From contig CAKRFN010000002.1 of assembly GCA_934320655.1 (NCBI GenBank), forward strand, positions 186,001 to 250,000: a DNA stretch of 64,000 bases. Direction: 5' to 3'. Below, in pieces: positions 36,232-44,053 of the stretch. The notes beneath the pieces are model-generated. The model was not told the DNA's origin. It saw nothing but the letters and a program-made list of their open reading frames with translations, and ran no database searches. The position numbers and the translations under genes were made by a program. The stretch's first letter is position 1. Each line of letters starts with the position of its first letter. The DNA comes from an uncultured Eubacterium sp. Lineage in GTDB: Bacteria > Bacillota > Clostridia > Lachnospirales > Lachnospiraceae.

Positions 36232-36580
36232 TTACACGGTTTTCTTCTCAGGCAGCGCATCCGTATACATCCGGATCTTCCATGCCGCATAGCATATCAC
36301 GAGCAGCTCTGTCACCGGCATCGCAAGCCACAGCGCATCCGCGCTCACAACTACCGGAAGCAGCAAAATCAGAATACCGCTGATCACCAGCCCTCTGGCA
36401 ACCGATATGACAAACGCCGCCTTCGGCTTCATAATCTCCTGAAAATAGTAGGTCGAAAAGATATTAAACGGCAGCAAAAGGAACGACACCGCATACGTGC
36501 GCACAATCGCAGGTGCCATCGCCAGTATCTCCTCCGTAGGGCTCATGAATCGGTTTGATTCTGTCGTTTAAAAAATCCAT
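36232..36580 (-). pseudogene. MATE transporter remnant with a large internal deletion
   Basis: The C-terminal 100 or so residues of a MATE protein are intact (IVRTYAVSFLLLPFNIFSTYYFQ, MPVTELLVICYAAWK). Upstream, a proper gene start survives: GGGAGG, then ATG at 36580 and MDFLNDRIKPI, the usual N-terminus of this MATE subgroup. The two pieces are joined with a one-base frame change near 36547, so roughly 330 middle codons are gone. A later ATG (36546) could still make a 104-residue fragment, but a working transporter is not possible. Confidence 0.8.
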
Positions 36581-36632
36581 GCTTCATTCCTCCCTTAACA
36601 AAAATATCTAAAGGTGTGCCACCCTGCGGAGC

Positions 36633-36671
36633 TTTTTAATTCATAGGAAGGAATTTCCTATGAATTAAAAA
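36633..36671. repeat. Perfect AT-rich inverted repeat (possible dispersed element)
   Basis: TTTTTAATTCATAGGAA (36633-36649) is matched exactly by its complement at 36655-36671 around a five-base loop. It overlaps the T-run of the adjacent terminator. A 17-bp perfect AT-rich stem is more than a terminator needs and resembles small palindromic elements of Lachnospiraceae intergenic regions. Confidence 0.6.
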
Positions 36672-36714
36672 AGCCGGATAAGAAACAGACATTTCAGTCC
36701 GCCTCTTATCCGGC
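36667..36714 (-). terminator. Terminator of the Phd-RelE locus
   Basis: GCCGGATAAGA (36673-36683) pairs with TCTTATCCGGC (36704-36714); on the minus strand it is followed by six T. Confidence 0.85.
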
Positions 36715-36830
36715 TGTTGCTTCTGTGAACAACCCGCCCTCCGAGCTTTCGGTGGATATTATAGCGATAATTTTGTGAGGTATCAAGTGAAAAGATACCT
36801 CAAAAATCAAGCGTAATACTTTAACTCCCA

Positions 36831-37160
36831 TTATAAATCATATCGTTCTCTTCTTTTTAGGGCTTCCTTGTAAACCTGATCATCAGTTCTGGCAGAAACA
36901 ATAATAATCTTCATTACTTCATCCACCTGTTCAACCTTATAAACCACCCTGATACCCAAATCCCTAAATTTTATTTTCATAAGACTTGTAAGATTTGCAC
37001 CACTTTTATTTCCCAACGGTTTTCCATATCCGCCTTTCTCTACCGGCAACGGATTCTGGCTCACTTTCCGAATACCCTTTAACACCTGCTTTCTAGCCGA
37101 ATGATCGAGTTTTTTCATATCCTTTTCTGCCTCTTCTAAAAACTCAATATCCCATGTCAT
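36831..37160 (-). CDS. RelE/ParE-superfamily toxin
   Basis: A 109-residue toxin: WDIEFLEEAEKDMKKLDHSARKQVLKGI at the start, then NPLPVEKGGYGKPLGN and IRVVYKVEQVDEVMKIIIVSAR, typical of RelE mRNA interferases. It follows the Phd/YefM antitoxin with a four-base overlap. The locus is AT-rich compared with its neighbours, a sign of transfer. The usual partner of Phd antitoxins here is RelE, so the pairing is expected. Confidence 0.87.
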   Translation of the reverse strand: MTWDIEFLEEAEKDMKKLDHSARKQVLKGIRKVSQNPLPVEKGGYGKPLGNKSGANLTSLMKIKFRDLGIRVVYKVEQVDEVMKIIIVSARTDDQVYKEALKRRERYDL

Positions 37161-37480
37161 TCGATATCTATATCCTCCGTATCCAAAAGTTCCTGTTCAC
37201 TAATTCCTAAATTCCGCATAACCGAATCAAATGAAACAGTCTGTTTATCACCATTTTCTTCTATCCGTTTATTTGCTTCCAGCAACAGAAAATAATCTTC
37301 TTCTATTTCCGTTAATCTCGTGTATTCCTCCGGAGACAAAATAATTGCCGACGGCTGATTATTTTTCAAAACAATAAGCTCTTTTTCTGAATGAAGTCTA
37401 TCAAATATCTTGGCAGCCTGCCCTTTATTAAATTGTGAAATAGGGACGAGACTGTGTAAAAGATTCGCCGCGCTTGCCAT
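37157..37480 (-). CDS. Phd/YefM-family antitoxin
   Basis: A 107-residue antitoxin with an N-terminal DNA-binding fold (VPISQFNKGQAAKIFDRL, LIVLKNNQPSAIILSPEEY) and a C-terminal toxin-binding tail. Start at MASAANLL is set by GGAGG eight bases upstream; the ATG five codons earlier overlaps that site. Normally represses its own promoter, which lies about 35 bases upstream. Confidence 0.88.
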   Translation of the reverse strand: MASAANLLHSLVPISQFNKGQAAKIFDRLHSEKELIVLKNNQPSAIILSPEEYTRLTEIEEDYFLLLEANKRIEENGDKQTVSFDSVMRNLGISEQELLDTEDIDIE

Positions 37481-37512
37481 AAGAAACACCTCCATTGCAC
37501 TTTTCTACTTTT

Positions 37513-37541
37513 AGTATATAGAACAAAAGAGAAAAATACAA
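37513..37541 (-). promoter_or_regulatory. Toxin-antitoxin promoter
   Basis: Minus-strand TTGTAT (37536-37541), 17 bases, TATACT (37513-37518). Confidence 0.55.
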
Positions 37542-37607
37542 CAAAAACATTGTATAATTTATTGTTTTATTTTAATGTATCTAACCAATCTCAATCTACA
37601 CCAAGAC

Positions 37608-38942
37608 CTACTCCGCCAGACTGACCATCCATTTCCGCCTCTGGAACATGACCCATGTCACGGCAAACCGCGCGACCTCCTCCATCGTCAGCAATGCGTA
37701 GGTTCCTGCAATATCCCACTTCAGCACATACACCGCAAACAGGCACAGCGGTATTCCGATCAACCATGTTCCCGCAATGTCAATCATCATGATCGTTTTC
37801 GTGTCGCCGCCGCTTTTTATGATTCCGCCGCCCAGTATCATATTCTCGACTTTAACCGGCGCATAGATTGCAAAAATGATCAGCAGCAGCCTGCCGAGCT
37901 CTTTCACGCGTTCGTCCACCTGATAGCAGTCCACATACCTGCCTGAAAACAGGACGAGCAGCGCCGATACTGCGACCGCACCCACAAATCCCGCGAGCAT
38001 GATCCGGAGTGAATCCGAATATGCATCCTCATACTGCTTTTTTCCGAGTCTTTTTCCGATCAACACACCCGCCGCTGCCGACAGCCCGCTGAGCGCTCCG
38101 GTGATCATTCCCTGCACCGGACATGTGAGCATGTATGCCGCCAGATTTTCAGTGCCGAGATGCCCGTACACGGCAGACTCTACATTCTGCCCGAGACTCC
38201 ACAGAAATTCACTGGCAAGAATCGGCGCAACCATAAAGACATACTCTCCCTTTGAGATATTCTCCAGATGCAACGAGAACGTCCACGCCTCATGATCCTT
38301 TTTCAGACAGATCACAAAGCCCGCAATGATCAGCGCCAGTTGGAATAACTGGGAAACGAGCGTGGCGATGCCTGCCCCGCGGATACCCATCGGCGCATAT
38401 CCCATTTTGCCAAAAATAAGGACATAGTTTAATCCGGTATTTACAATGACTGCTCCAAGGCTCGCCGCAAACGGAATCATCGCATGTTCTTTGCATCGCA
38501 ACCATGCAGACAGAATCGTACTCATACCCATCGGCACATATGCGAGCGCGATCATTTGAAAATACACACAGCCCACCGCTATGACACTGCCATCCTTTGT
38601 ATAGAGTCCGAGTATGTTTCCCGTAAAGCTCAACGATCCAGCCGAAAAAGCGGCTGAGATCACAATGCTCACCAGCATACTCACCCAAAAGCTGCTCCAC
38701 GCTGCATGCTGATCCTGCGCGCCGATAAACTGTGCGATCAGAATACCTGCAACCGCACCGACTGCACCGATGACTACCGAAAAAATCATCGTATAATTTC
38801 CGCAAAGTCCCACCGCAGAGATCTCCGTCTCTCCAAGCTGCCCGATCATGATCTGGTCGATGATCGAAAAAGATGCCTGTAACATGCTTTGCAGCGTGAC
38901 CGGAATCGCAATTTTACATAAAGATTTCATAAAAGCTGTCAT
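37608..38942 (-). CDS. MATE-family efflux transporter coupled to a LacI gene
   Basis: About 444 residues with 12 membrane helices: KIAIPVTLQSMLQASFSIIDQIMIGQLGETEISAVGL at the start is a classic MATE N-terminus. Start at MTAFMK (38942) chosen because it overlaps the regulator stop as ATGA; the frame is open 31 codons further but those lie inside the regulator gene and show no MATE similarity. Being fused in expression with a LacI regulator suggests that the regulator ligand is related to the transported compound. Confidence 0.88.
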   Translation of the reverse strand: MTAFMKSLCKIAIPVTLQSMLQASFSIIDQIMIGQLGETEISAVGLCGNYTMIFSVVIGAVGAVAGILIAQFIGAQDQHAAWSSFWVSMLVSIVISAAFSAGSLSFTGNILGLYTKDGSVIAVGCVYFQMIALAYVPMGMSTILSAWLRCKEHAMIPFAASLGAVIVNTGLNYVLIFGKMGYAPMGIRGAGIATLVSQLFQLALIIAGFVICLKKDHEAWTFSLHLENISKGEYVFMVAPILASEFLWSLGQNVESAVYGHLGTENLAAYMLTCPVQGMITGALSGLSAAAGVLIGKRLGKKQYEDAYSDSLRIMLAGFVGAVAVSALLVLFSGRYVDCYQVDERVKELGRLLLIIFAIYAPVKVENMILGGGIIKSGGDTKTIMMIDIAGTWLIGIPLCLFAVYVLKWDIAGTYALLTMEEVARFAVTWVMFQRRKWMVSLAE

Positions 38943-39952
38943 TTCATATCCCTCGTACTTTCCCTGACTGTGAGCGTGACCGGCAGCACAATCTTTGCCT
39001 CGCACGCCTCTCCGTCCCGCATTGCCTCGATACATTCAATCGCCGTCCGCGCCCGAAGCGCTGCATCCTGATGAATGGTTGTCAGAAGCGGCACACTCTC
39101 CCTGCTCGCCCCGTTGTCATCAAAGCCGATGATCTGGATATCCTCCGGCACCCGCCAGCCTTTTTCCTGCACAAACCGCATAAAGTCCAACGCATAATAA
39201 TCTGAAACCGCAAAAACGACAGTAATCTCTAAGGCGCGCAGGCACTCCAGCCTCTGCTCATAAAACGTCCGCCGTTCACGCATTGTAGCGGGAATCTGCC
39301 ATTTAATCACAGTACCCGGCTCAAATGCCTCGCCAAAACCGTCCATCCGCTCTTTGTCCATGCAGATATCGTTGTCCGCCAGACACAACGCTTTCCGGTG
39401 TCCCAGCTTTTTTGCATATGCCCCTGCCTGATACCCGCCGTCAAAATGGTCGATCACCAGATTGACAATCCGTGACCGGCTCTCAAAATAGCCGTCGTAA
39501 ACCACAAAAGAAATCCGCATCTGATCACGCAGTTTCTCATAATCTGCCTCGCAAAAGCCCATAAGAATCAATCCATCCATGTTCCACATGGATGCAAAAA
39601 CAGGTATCTCATCAATATTTTGTGTCGTCTTGATCATAAGAAAATAACCCTTCTCATTGACCTCCCGCGAGAGCGCATTCAGCGAAGCCATCACAAAGCC
39701 ATCTTCCAACACACGCCCCTCATACTTGACGTTATCGTCTATGATGACACCAATGATCCTTGAATTGTTCTGAGCCAGCAAAATCCCCGCCATATTTGGA
39801 ATGTAACCGGAATCCTGCAATTCCTGCTGCACACGTTTGACTGTTTCATCTGAAACCTTATTTACTTTTCCGTGAATCACATTGGAGACTGTCGCCGTAC
39901 TAAGCCCCAGCTTATCGGCGATATCCGCAAGTCGAACTCTGCCATATTCCAT
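38939..39952 (-). CDS. LacI-family transcriptional regulator
   Basis: About 337 residues. HTH: VRLADIADKLGLSTATVSNVIHGKVNKVSDETVKRV; then a periplasmic-binding-like domain (IIGVIIDDNVKYEGRVLEDGF, IIGFDDNGASRESVPLLTTI). Start at MEYGRV with GGAAGG 12 bases before it; MVGC four codons earlier is possible. It overlaps the following MATE gene. A palindrome directly upstream of its -35 suggests autoregulation of the pair. Confidence 0.85.
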   Translation of the reverse strand: MEYGRVRLADIADKLGLSTATVSNVIHGKVNKVSDETVKRVQQELQDSGYIPNMAGILLAQNNSRIIGVIIDDNVKYEGRVLEDGFVMASLNALSREVNEKGYFLMIKTTQNIDEIPVFASMWNMDGLILMGFCEADYEKLRDQMRISFVVYDGYFESRSRIVNLVIDHFDGGYQAGAYAKKLGHRKALCLADNDICMDKERMDGFGEAFEPGTVIKWQIPATMRERRTFYEQRLECLRALEITVVFAVSDYYALDFMRFVQEKGWRVPEDIQIIGFDDNGASRESVPLLTTIHQDAALRARTAIECIEAMRDGEACEAKIVLPVTLTVRESTRDMK

Positions 39953-39989
39953 GCAACCAACCATCCTTCCATATCCCTTTGATACTATT

Positions 39990-40018
39990 ATGGTATCGCA
40001 GGAATACGGAAGAATCAA
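39990..40018 (-). promoter_or_regulatory. LacI-MATE promoter
   Basis: Minus-strand TTGATT (40013-40018), 17 bases, TACCAT (39990-39995). Confidence 0.5.
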
Positions 40019-40019
40019 C

Positions 40020-40035
40020 GGTTAAGCGCATAACC
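40020..40035. promoter_or_regulatory. Candidate operator of the LacI-MATE pair
   Basis: GGTTAAGCGCATAACC is a 16-base palindrome with one imperfect pair and a central GC, immediately upstream of the -35. A related half site (CGCTTAG) lies about 20 bases further at 40050. Confidence 0.55.
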
Positions 40036-40103
40036 AGTCACAAAATCCAACGCTTAGATTTGGTAATTTTTGACATATAGAACATATAGAATAAAAATGT
40101 TGC

Positions 40104-41225
40104 CTAGTTCTTTTCAAATTCTCCTGCAACTGCCTGTAACAGCTCCCGAATCTCTAAGTGCTGCGGGCAGACCTTTTCACACTTGCCACAGCGGATGCAC
40201 TCGCTCGCCTTTCCGTTGTGCACGGTGTGCACCTGACCGTAATAATAGTCTGCATTCCAGTCGTGGAACACGGTCTTTGCATTCATGCAGGCAAACAGAT
40301 CCGGTATTGAGATGTGCTTCGGACAGCCGTCCACACAGTAGCGGCACGCCGTACAGGGGATCATATGCTTGGAATGGAAAACATCCGCCACAGCTTTGAC
40401 CGCTGCCAGCCCGTTCTCATCCAGCGGCTTGAAATCCTTCATATAGCTCAGATTATCTTCCATCTGCTCGAGAGTGCTCATACCGGAAAGCACCATCATC
40501 ACGCCGTCAAAGCTGGCTGCAAAACGCACGGCATAGCTCGCAGTGCTGCCGCCGCCCAGATCATCCAGAATCTGTTTTGCGTCCTCCGGCAGATTCACGA
40601 GGTTTCCGCCCTTGACCGGCTCCATGACGATCACCGGCTTGTTGTATTTGCGGCAGACCTCATAGCATTTTCTGCTCTGCACCGCAGGGTCTTCGTAGTC
40701 CACATAATTGAACTGGATCTGTACGACCTCGATCTGCGGGTATTCCTGTAAAATTTCCTCCAGCACCTCCGCCCTGTCGTGGAAAGAGATTCCAAAATGA
40801 CGGATCTTTCCCTCTGCCTTCAACTCCAACGCCGTCTCATACGCATGGCATTTTTTAAAATGCGCAAAAATATCCTTTGACTGCGCGTGCATCAGATAAA
40901 AATCAAAATAAGTGACTCCGCATGCCTCCAACTGGCTGTCAAAAAACGGGCGGATGTCCTCCTGCTTATTGAAATACGGCATCGTCAGCTTATCTGTCAG
41001 GATATACTCCTCACGTTTATGCCTGCTCGTCAGGCAATCCCTGATCGCCAGCTCACTTGCACCGCTCAAATACCCGTGTGCAGTGTCAAAATAGTTAAAG
41101 CCCTGCTCTAAAAATAAATCCACCATCTTTGATGTCTGCGCGAGATCCACATCGGTTCCGTTTTCCATCATCGGAAGTCTCATACATCCAAAGCCAAAAT
41201 TTTTATTTACTTCGTCAAAATACAT
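40104..41225 (-). CDS. Aldo/keto reductase with C-terminal 4Fe-4S domain
   Basis: A 373-residue oxidoreductase. The N-terminal TIM barrel has FNYFDTAHGYLSGASE (catalytic Asp/Tyr), LTDKL and DFYLMHAQ; the C-terminus adds a ferredoxin-type module CTACRYCVDGCPKHI and CIRCGKCEKVCPQHL with eight Cys for two clusters. Such fused reductases are common in anaerobes, with unknown substrates. The promoter has a 19-base spacer with a dyad in it, the form used by MerR-type activators of aldehyde or electrophile stress genes, which would fit this enzyme type. Confidence 0.88.
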   Translation of the reverse strand: MYFDEVNKNFGFGCMRLPMMENGTDVDLAQTSKMVDLFLEQGFNYFDTAHGYLSGASELAIRDCLTSRHKREEYILTDKLTMPYFNKQEDIRPFFDSQLEACGVTYFDFYLMHAQSKDIFAHFKKCHAYETALELKAEGKIRHFGISFHDRAEVLEEILQEYPQIEVVQIQFNYVDYEDPAVQSRKCYEVCRKYNKPVIVMEPVKGGNLVNLPEDAKQILDDLGGGSTASYAVRFAASFDGVMMVLSGMSTLEQMEDNLSYMKDFKPLDENGLAAVKAVADVFHSKHMIPCTACRYCVDGCPKHISIPDLFACMNAKTVFHDWNADYYYGQVHTVHNGKASECIRCGKCEKVCPQHLEIRELLQAVAGEFEKN

Positions 41226-41265
41226 GATGTTTCTTCCTCCCTCAATCCATAAAGGTTTTTATTTG

Positions 41266-41296
41266 ATTGTACAACCTAAAGCCGGACTTTAGTCAA
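41266..41296 (-). promoter_or_regulatory. MerR-type promoter of the aldo/keto reductase gene
   Basis: Minus-strand TTGACT (41291-41296) and TACAAT (41266-41271) are 19 bases apart. CTAAAG (41276-41281) and CTTTAG (41287-41292) form a perfect dyad with a five-base centre between the hexamers. Overlong spacer plus spacer dyad is the hallmark of MerR-family activation. Confidence 0.65.
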
Positions 41297-41740
41297 TACC
41301 TTTTTTCGGTTTTAACGGACCGTGAAACTCATCGATTGCGAGCGGTGTCACGATGATTCCCGGCGCGATCGCGTTCAGCCGCGCCCCGCGATGACTGTTC
41401 CGACTTCTTCGAGTAAAACCGCTGTTCCGTACAGATCGACCTTTAAAATTGCCTCGACCGGAGCCTGACTCGGAGATACGCCCGCACCGTTCACGAGCAT
41501 TTTGATCTCGCCGTATTCCTGTGCTTTTGCAATCAGGCTTTTTATGGATTCTCTGGATGAAAGATCCATCTCTACCGGTTCTACATCATAGCCTGCCTCA
41601 TTCATGACCGCCGCAATCGCATTGGCATTTTCGATATTTTTATCTCCCATCACGATTTTCTTTCCATAACCCATTCTTCTCGCGATCGCCATCGAAATCT
41701 GTCCTGCTCCGGTAACGATCATCACATCTTTGTTTTTCAT
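41289..41740 (-). pseudogene. Short-chain dehydrogenase remnant
   Basis: The N-terminal part of an SDR is intact: VMIVTGAGQISMAIARRMG (NAD(P) motif), NIENANAIAAVMNEAGYDV, MLVNGAGVSPSQ. After GTVIAGRG the frame stops; in the next frame ARLNAIAPGIIVTPLAIDEFHGP, the C-terminal part of the same family, follows at once and then ends at a stop inside the reductase promoter region. The catalytic Tyr-x-x-x-Lys segment is missing and the last 50 or so residues are cut. Two deletions, one with a frame change, explain this. Confidence 0.8.
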
Positions 41741-41848
41741 ATGATCCAGCCTCCTACTCTACATTTTTCTCTGCCCAGATAAAATCATTCTTATCTGATT
41801 TCAGCATAACCAATCGCCAGCGTGCAATCAATTCTTTCTACTTTCGTC

Positions 41849-41871
41849 ATTGATTAGTTACGCTAATCAAT
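41849..41871. promoter_or_regulatory. Operator within the promoter of the truncated LysR gene
   Basis: ATTGATTAG (41849-41857) and CTAATCAAT (41863-41871) form a perfect nine-base dyad with a five-base centre. It fills the space between the -35 and -10. Confidence 0.6.
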
Positions 41872-41878
41872 ATATAAT
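41850..41878 (+). promoter_or_regulatory. Promoter of the truncated LysR gene
   Basis: TTGATT (41850-41855), 17 bases, TATAAT (41873-41878). The dyad at 41849-41871 lies over the -35 and spacer. Confidence 0.6.
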
Positions 41879-41903
41879 AGAAGAAAAACACAGGAGGCTC
41901 CCT

Positions 41904-42650
41904 ATGCTGTTACGGCACAACCGCACATTTTCCCTGACTCCCGCAGGGGAACATTTTTACAGAAAAAGCCTGATCCTGTCGGATGATCTGCGCCGGCTCA
42001 TACGCGAAACCAGAGTGCTTGCAGATAACGACCGCGCCACGTTACGGATCGGTTATTATAAGGGATATCACGGAAATGAATTGTCGGAGGCGATCGCCTC
42101 TTTTTCGGAAAAACATCCCTCCGTGGATGTGCAGATCACGGCGGGCAGCCATGAAGAACTCTATCATGCAATGGAAAACCGCACGCTCGATCTGGCATTA
42201 AACGACCATCGGCGCGCCTTTTCTGATGCCTACAACAACAAAATACTGGCTGAAAGCAGGATCTTTATTGAACTATCCTCCAAGCATCCGCTCAGCAGAC
42301 GCCCGCAGCTTGACATCGCGGATCTGAAAGACATTCCCTGTATTCTCGTCATCAATCCCGCCGGTCAGCAGGAGGAACAGAACTATTACGAGACGATCAT
42401 CGGTCTGCAGGGCGAGTTTCTGTTTGCCGATACGATGCAGGAAGCCCGACTGAAAATCATCACCGGACAGGGCTATCTGCCGGTCGATATCATCGGGGAA
42501 CAGGTCTGGTTTGATACTACCGTCAGCCGAATTCCGCTCATGAGAAATGCGCAGCCGGTCAGAAAAACCTACTGCGCATTCTGGAAAAAAGATAACTCCG
42601 GATATTATATGGAAGAATTTGCCGAACTGCTGAAAGGGTGTTTTTCCTGA
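41904..42650 (+). CDS. LysR-type regulator lacking its DNA-binding domain
   Basis: About 248 residues. It starts MLLRHNRTFSLTPAGEHFYRKS, which is the region that follows the winged HTH in LysR proteins (R-x-x-x-F-x-LTPAG), and continues through the linker helix and a full effector-binding domain (LRIGYYKGYHGNEL, LDLALND, LPVDIIGEQVWF). The roughly 45-60 codon HTH part is absent; the 54 open bases before the ATG do not encode it. AGGAGG sits six bases before this ATG, so the headless protein may be made. It is divergent from the broken SDR gene. Either a decaying gene or a free effector-binding protein. Confidence 0.7.
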   Translation: MLLRHNRTFSLTPAGEHFYRKSLILSDDLRRLIRETRVLADNDRATLRIGYYKGYHGNELSEAIASFSEKHPSVDVQITAGSHEELYHAMENRTLDLALNDHRRAFSDAYNNKILAESRIFIELSSKHPLSRRPQLDIADLKDIPCILVINPAGQQEEQNYYETIIGLQGEFLFADTMQEARLKIITGQGYLPVDIIGEQVWFDTTVSRIPLMRNAQPVRKTYCAFWKKDNSGYYMEEFAELLKGCFS

Positions 42651-42943
42651 CAGCCAATGCCTTTTACCGGATCGGCGAAAAACAGCCCGTCGCGGTTACA
42701 GTAGAAATAGATGCTCCGCACGCCATCCATCCGAAATCTCGCCTCGGCATTTCCTTCCGGATATCTCCGGACGATCTGCATGCAATCCGAAGAAACCGCC
42801 TCGCCCATACAGTGAATGACATTTCCACAGACCGGACATACATAAAACAGGGAGCGCAGCATGTTCGCAGATACATTCGCATTCGATACGGCATTTCCGG
42901 ATAACAGTTCCCTGATCACTGCGCCGGTTACATATTGATTCAT
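42605..42943 (-). pseudogene. XRE/desulfoferrodoxin-like protein gene with two in-frame deletions
   Basis: 112 codons. MNQYVTGAVIREL is the normal start of a clostridial family that has an XRE HTH domain followed by a zinc-binding part with CPVCGNVIH. Here IREL passes directly into LSGNAVSNANVSANMLRSLFYVCPVCGNVIH, so the HTH is gone. After CMGEAV the sequence jumps to QIVRRYPEGNAEARF and YFYCNRDGLF, the family C-terminus, so the middle part with acidic metal-binding segments is gone as well. The end overlaps the convergent LysR gene by 46 bases. GGAGGTG lies before the start, so a small product is possible. Confidence 0.65.
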
Positions 42944-43059
42944 TCTAATCACCTCCGGATATGATCGTACCGCAAATGTGGGTCAGATGCTACCTACGGA
43001 GGGTAGAGATACGGCGCTGCGGAGTCTGTCCTATATCCCCCGCATCCATATGAAAACAC

Positions 43060-43548
43060 TTATATTTCAGTGTGTTTAATTTCTGCATGAAGTACCTGAC
43101 CGTCCTCGATTTCCACAACTGCATAGGTACTTCGTGTCGGCGAATGGTAACCAGTAAAGCTCCCAGGGTTTACAAATGTCATGCCATCTGTCTCATGGAT
43201 TTCTGCCCGATGTGTATGACCATAACAGACCAACTGCGCACCCTGCTTTCCTGCTTCATACTCCAATACCGAGCATCCCTGTTTCACAGCATGCTTATGT
43301 CCATGTACAGCAAAAATCTCTACGCCATCCAAAGCAAACCGTGCAGCCTGCCGTAAAGGCAGAAAATCACAATTTCCCTTCAAATATATAGATGCCATCA
43401 ATGGCGGCAGCAATCGCTCATACTCCGATTTGGAGCACTCTCCGTCCCCGCAATGCAAAAATAAATCAAATGGCATCTCCCGATCAATCACTTCCCGTAA
43501 TTGATGTGTGTATCCATGATTATCTGAAATCACTAATATTTTCTTCAA
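43060..43548 (-). CDS. YfcE/MJ0936-type metallophosphoesterase
   Basis: A calcineurin-like phosphoesterase of about 162 residues: ILVISDNHGY (DxH), FLHCGDGE, LKGNCD (GNCD in place of GNHD), FAVHGHKH and CYGHTHRAEI with NPGSFTGY. All metal ligands are in place. Start is set at TTG (43548, giving MKKILVIS) with GGTGGAG just upstream; ATG codons 24 and 60 bases earlier give longer N-termini without similarity to the family. Activity on phosphodiesters is likely, natural substrate unknown. Confidence 0.85.
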   Translation of the reverse strand: MKKILVISDNHGYTHQLREVIDREMPFDLFLHCGDGECSKSEYERLLPPLMASIYLKGNCDFLPLRQAARFALDGVEIFAVHGHKHAVKQGCSVLEYEAGKQGAQLVCYGHTHRAEIHETDGMTFVNPGSFTGYHSPTRSTYAVVEIEDGQVLHAEIKHTEI

Positions 43549-43695
43549 CTGTCTCCACCTGCTAATCTTCATCCATTGAGCTGTTCCCAACCTAAATATA
43601 TTCCACATTAACGTATCGGATATGAAAAGTCAATTTTCGGATTAAAACATATTTTTAAAGTTGAAAAACATCCACCAAGTATTGCTTGCAATCGC

Positions 43696-43724
43696 TTGCA
43701 TTTATCAATTATATAGGGTATATT
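43696..43724 (+). promoter_or_regulatory. Promoter of the RelB/DinJ locus
   Basis: TTGCAT (43696-43701), 17 bases, TATATT (43719-43724); a GTATATTATAC dyad surrounds the -10, a likely site for antitoxin autoregulation. Confidence 0.6.
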
Positions 43725-43747
43725 ATACACAAAGGAGCGTGATAGAA

Positions 43748-44053
43748 ATGGCAAATACAACAGCAGTTTATGCTCGTATTGATACGGGTTTAAAAGAAAA
43801 TGCTGAAGAAATTCTTTCCCAGCTTGGTATTTCACCGTCCAGTGCAATTCAAATGCTGTATAGTCAGATTGTATTGACCAGGGGTCTGCCTCTCAATTTA
43901 CATCTTCCTTCTGCAAAACCTACTGCAATCGGCAATATGAGTAGAGCAGAACTTAACACAGAGTTGATGAAGGGCGTGGAATCCCTCAACTCCGGCAAAA
44001 CCTATACGACGGATGAGATTGATGCGGAACTTGCTAAGGAATTTGGCATATGA
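43748..44053 (+). CDS. RelB/DinJ-family antitoxin
   Basis: A 101-residue ribbon-helix-helix antitoxin: TTAVYARIDTGLKENAEEIL, LGISPSSAIQMLYSQIV and GLPLNL are hallmark parts. Start at MANTTAV is fixed by AAAGGAG nine bases upstream; the open frame before it is not conserved. Its stop overlaps the toxin ATG (ATGA). It seems intact even though the toxin is not. Confidence 0.88.
   Translation: MANTTAVYARIDTGLKENAEEILSQLGISPSSAIQMLYSQIVLTRGLPLNLHLPSAKPTAIGNMSRAELNTELMKGVESLNSGKTYTTDEIDAELAKEFGI

Noticed and set aside
36612..36630. AGGGTGGCAC on the minus strand, like the T-box motif
   Set aside because: It lacks the CGCG end of the T-box, lies after rather than before a terminator, and no specifier-loop structure or amino-acid gene follows.
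36831..37480. Mobile element suspected from low GC in the toxin-antitoxin locus
   Set aside because: No transposase, integrase, terminal repeats or target duplication were found on either side.
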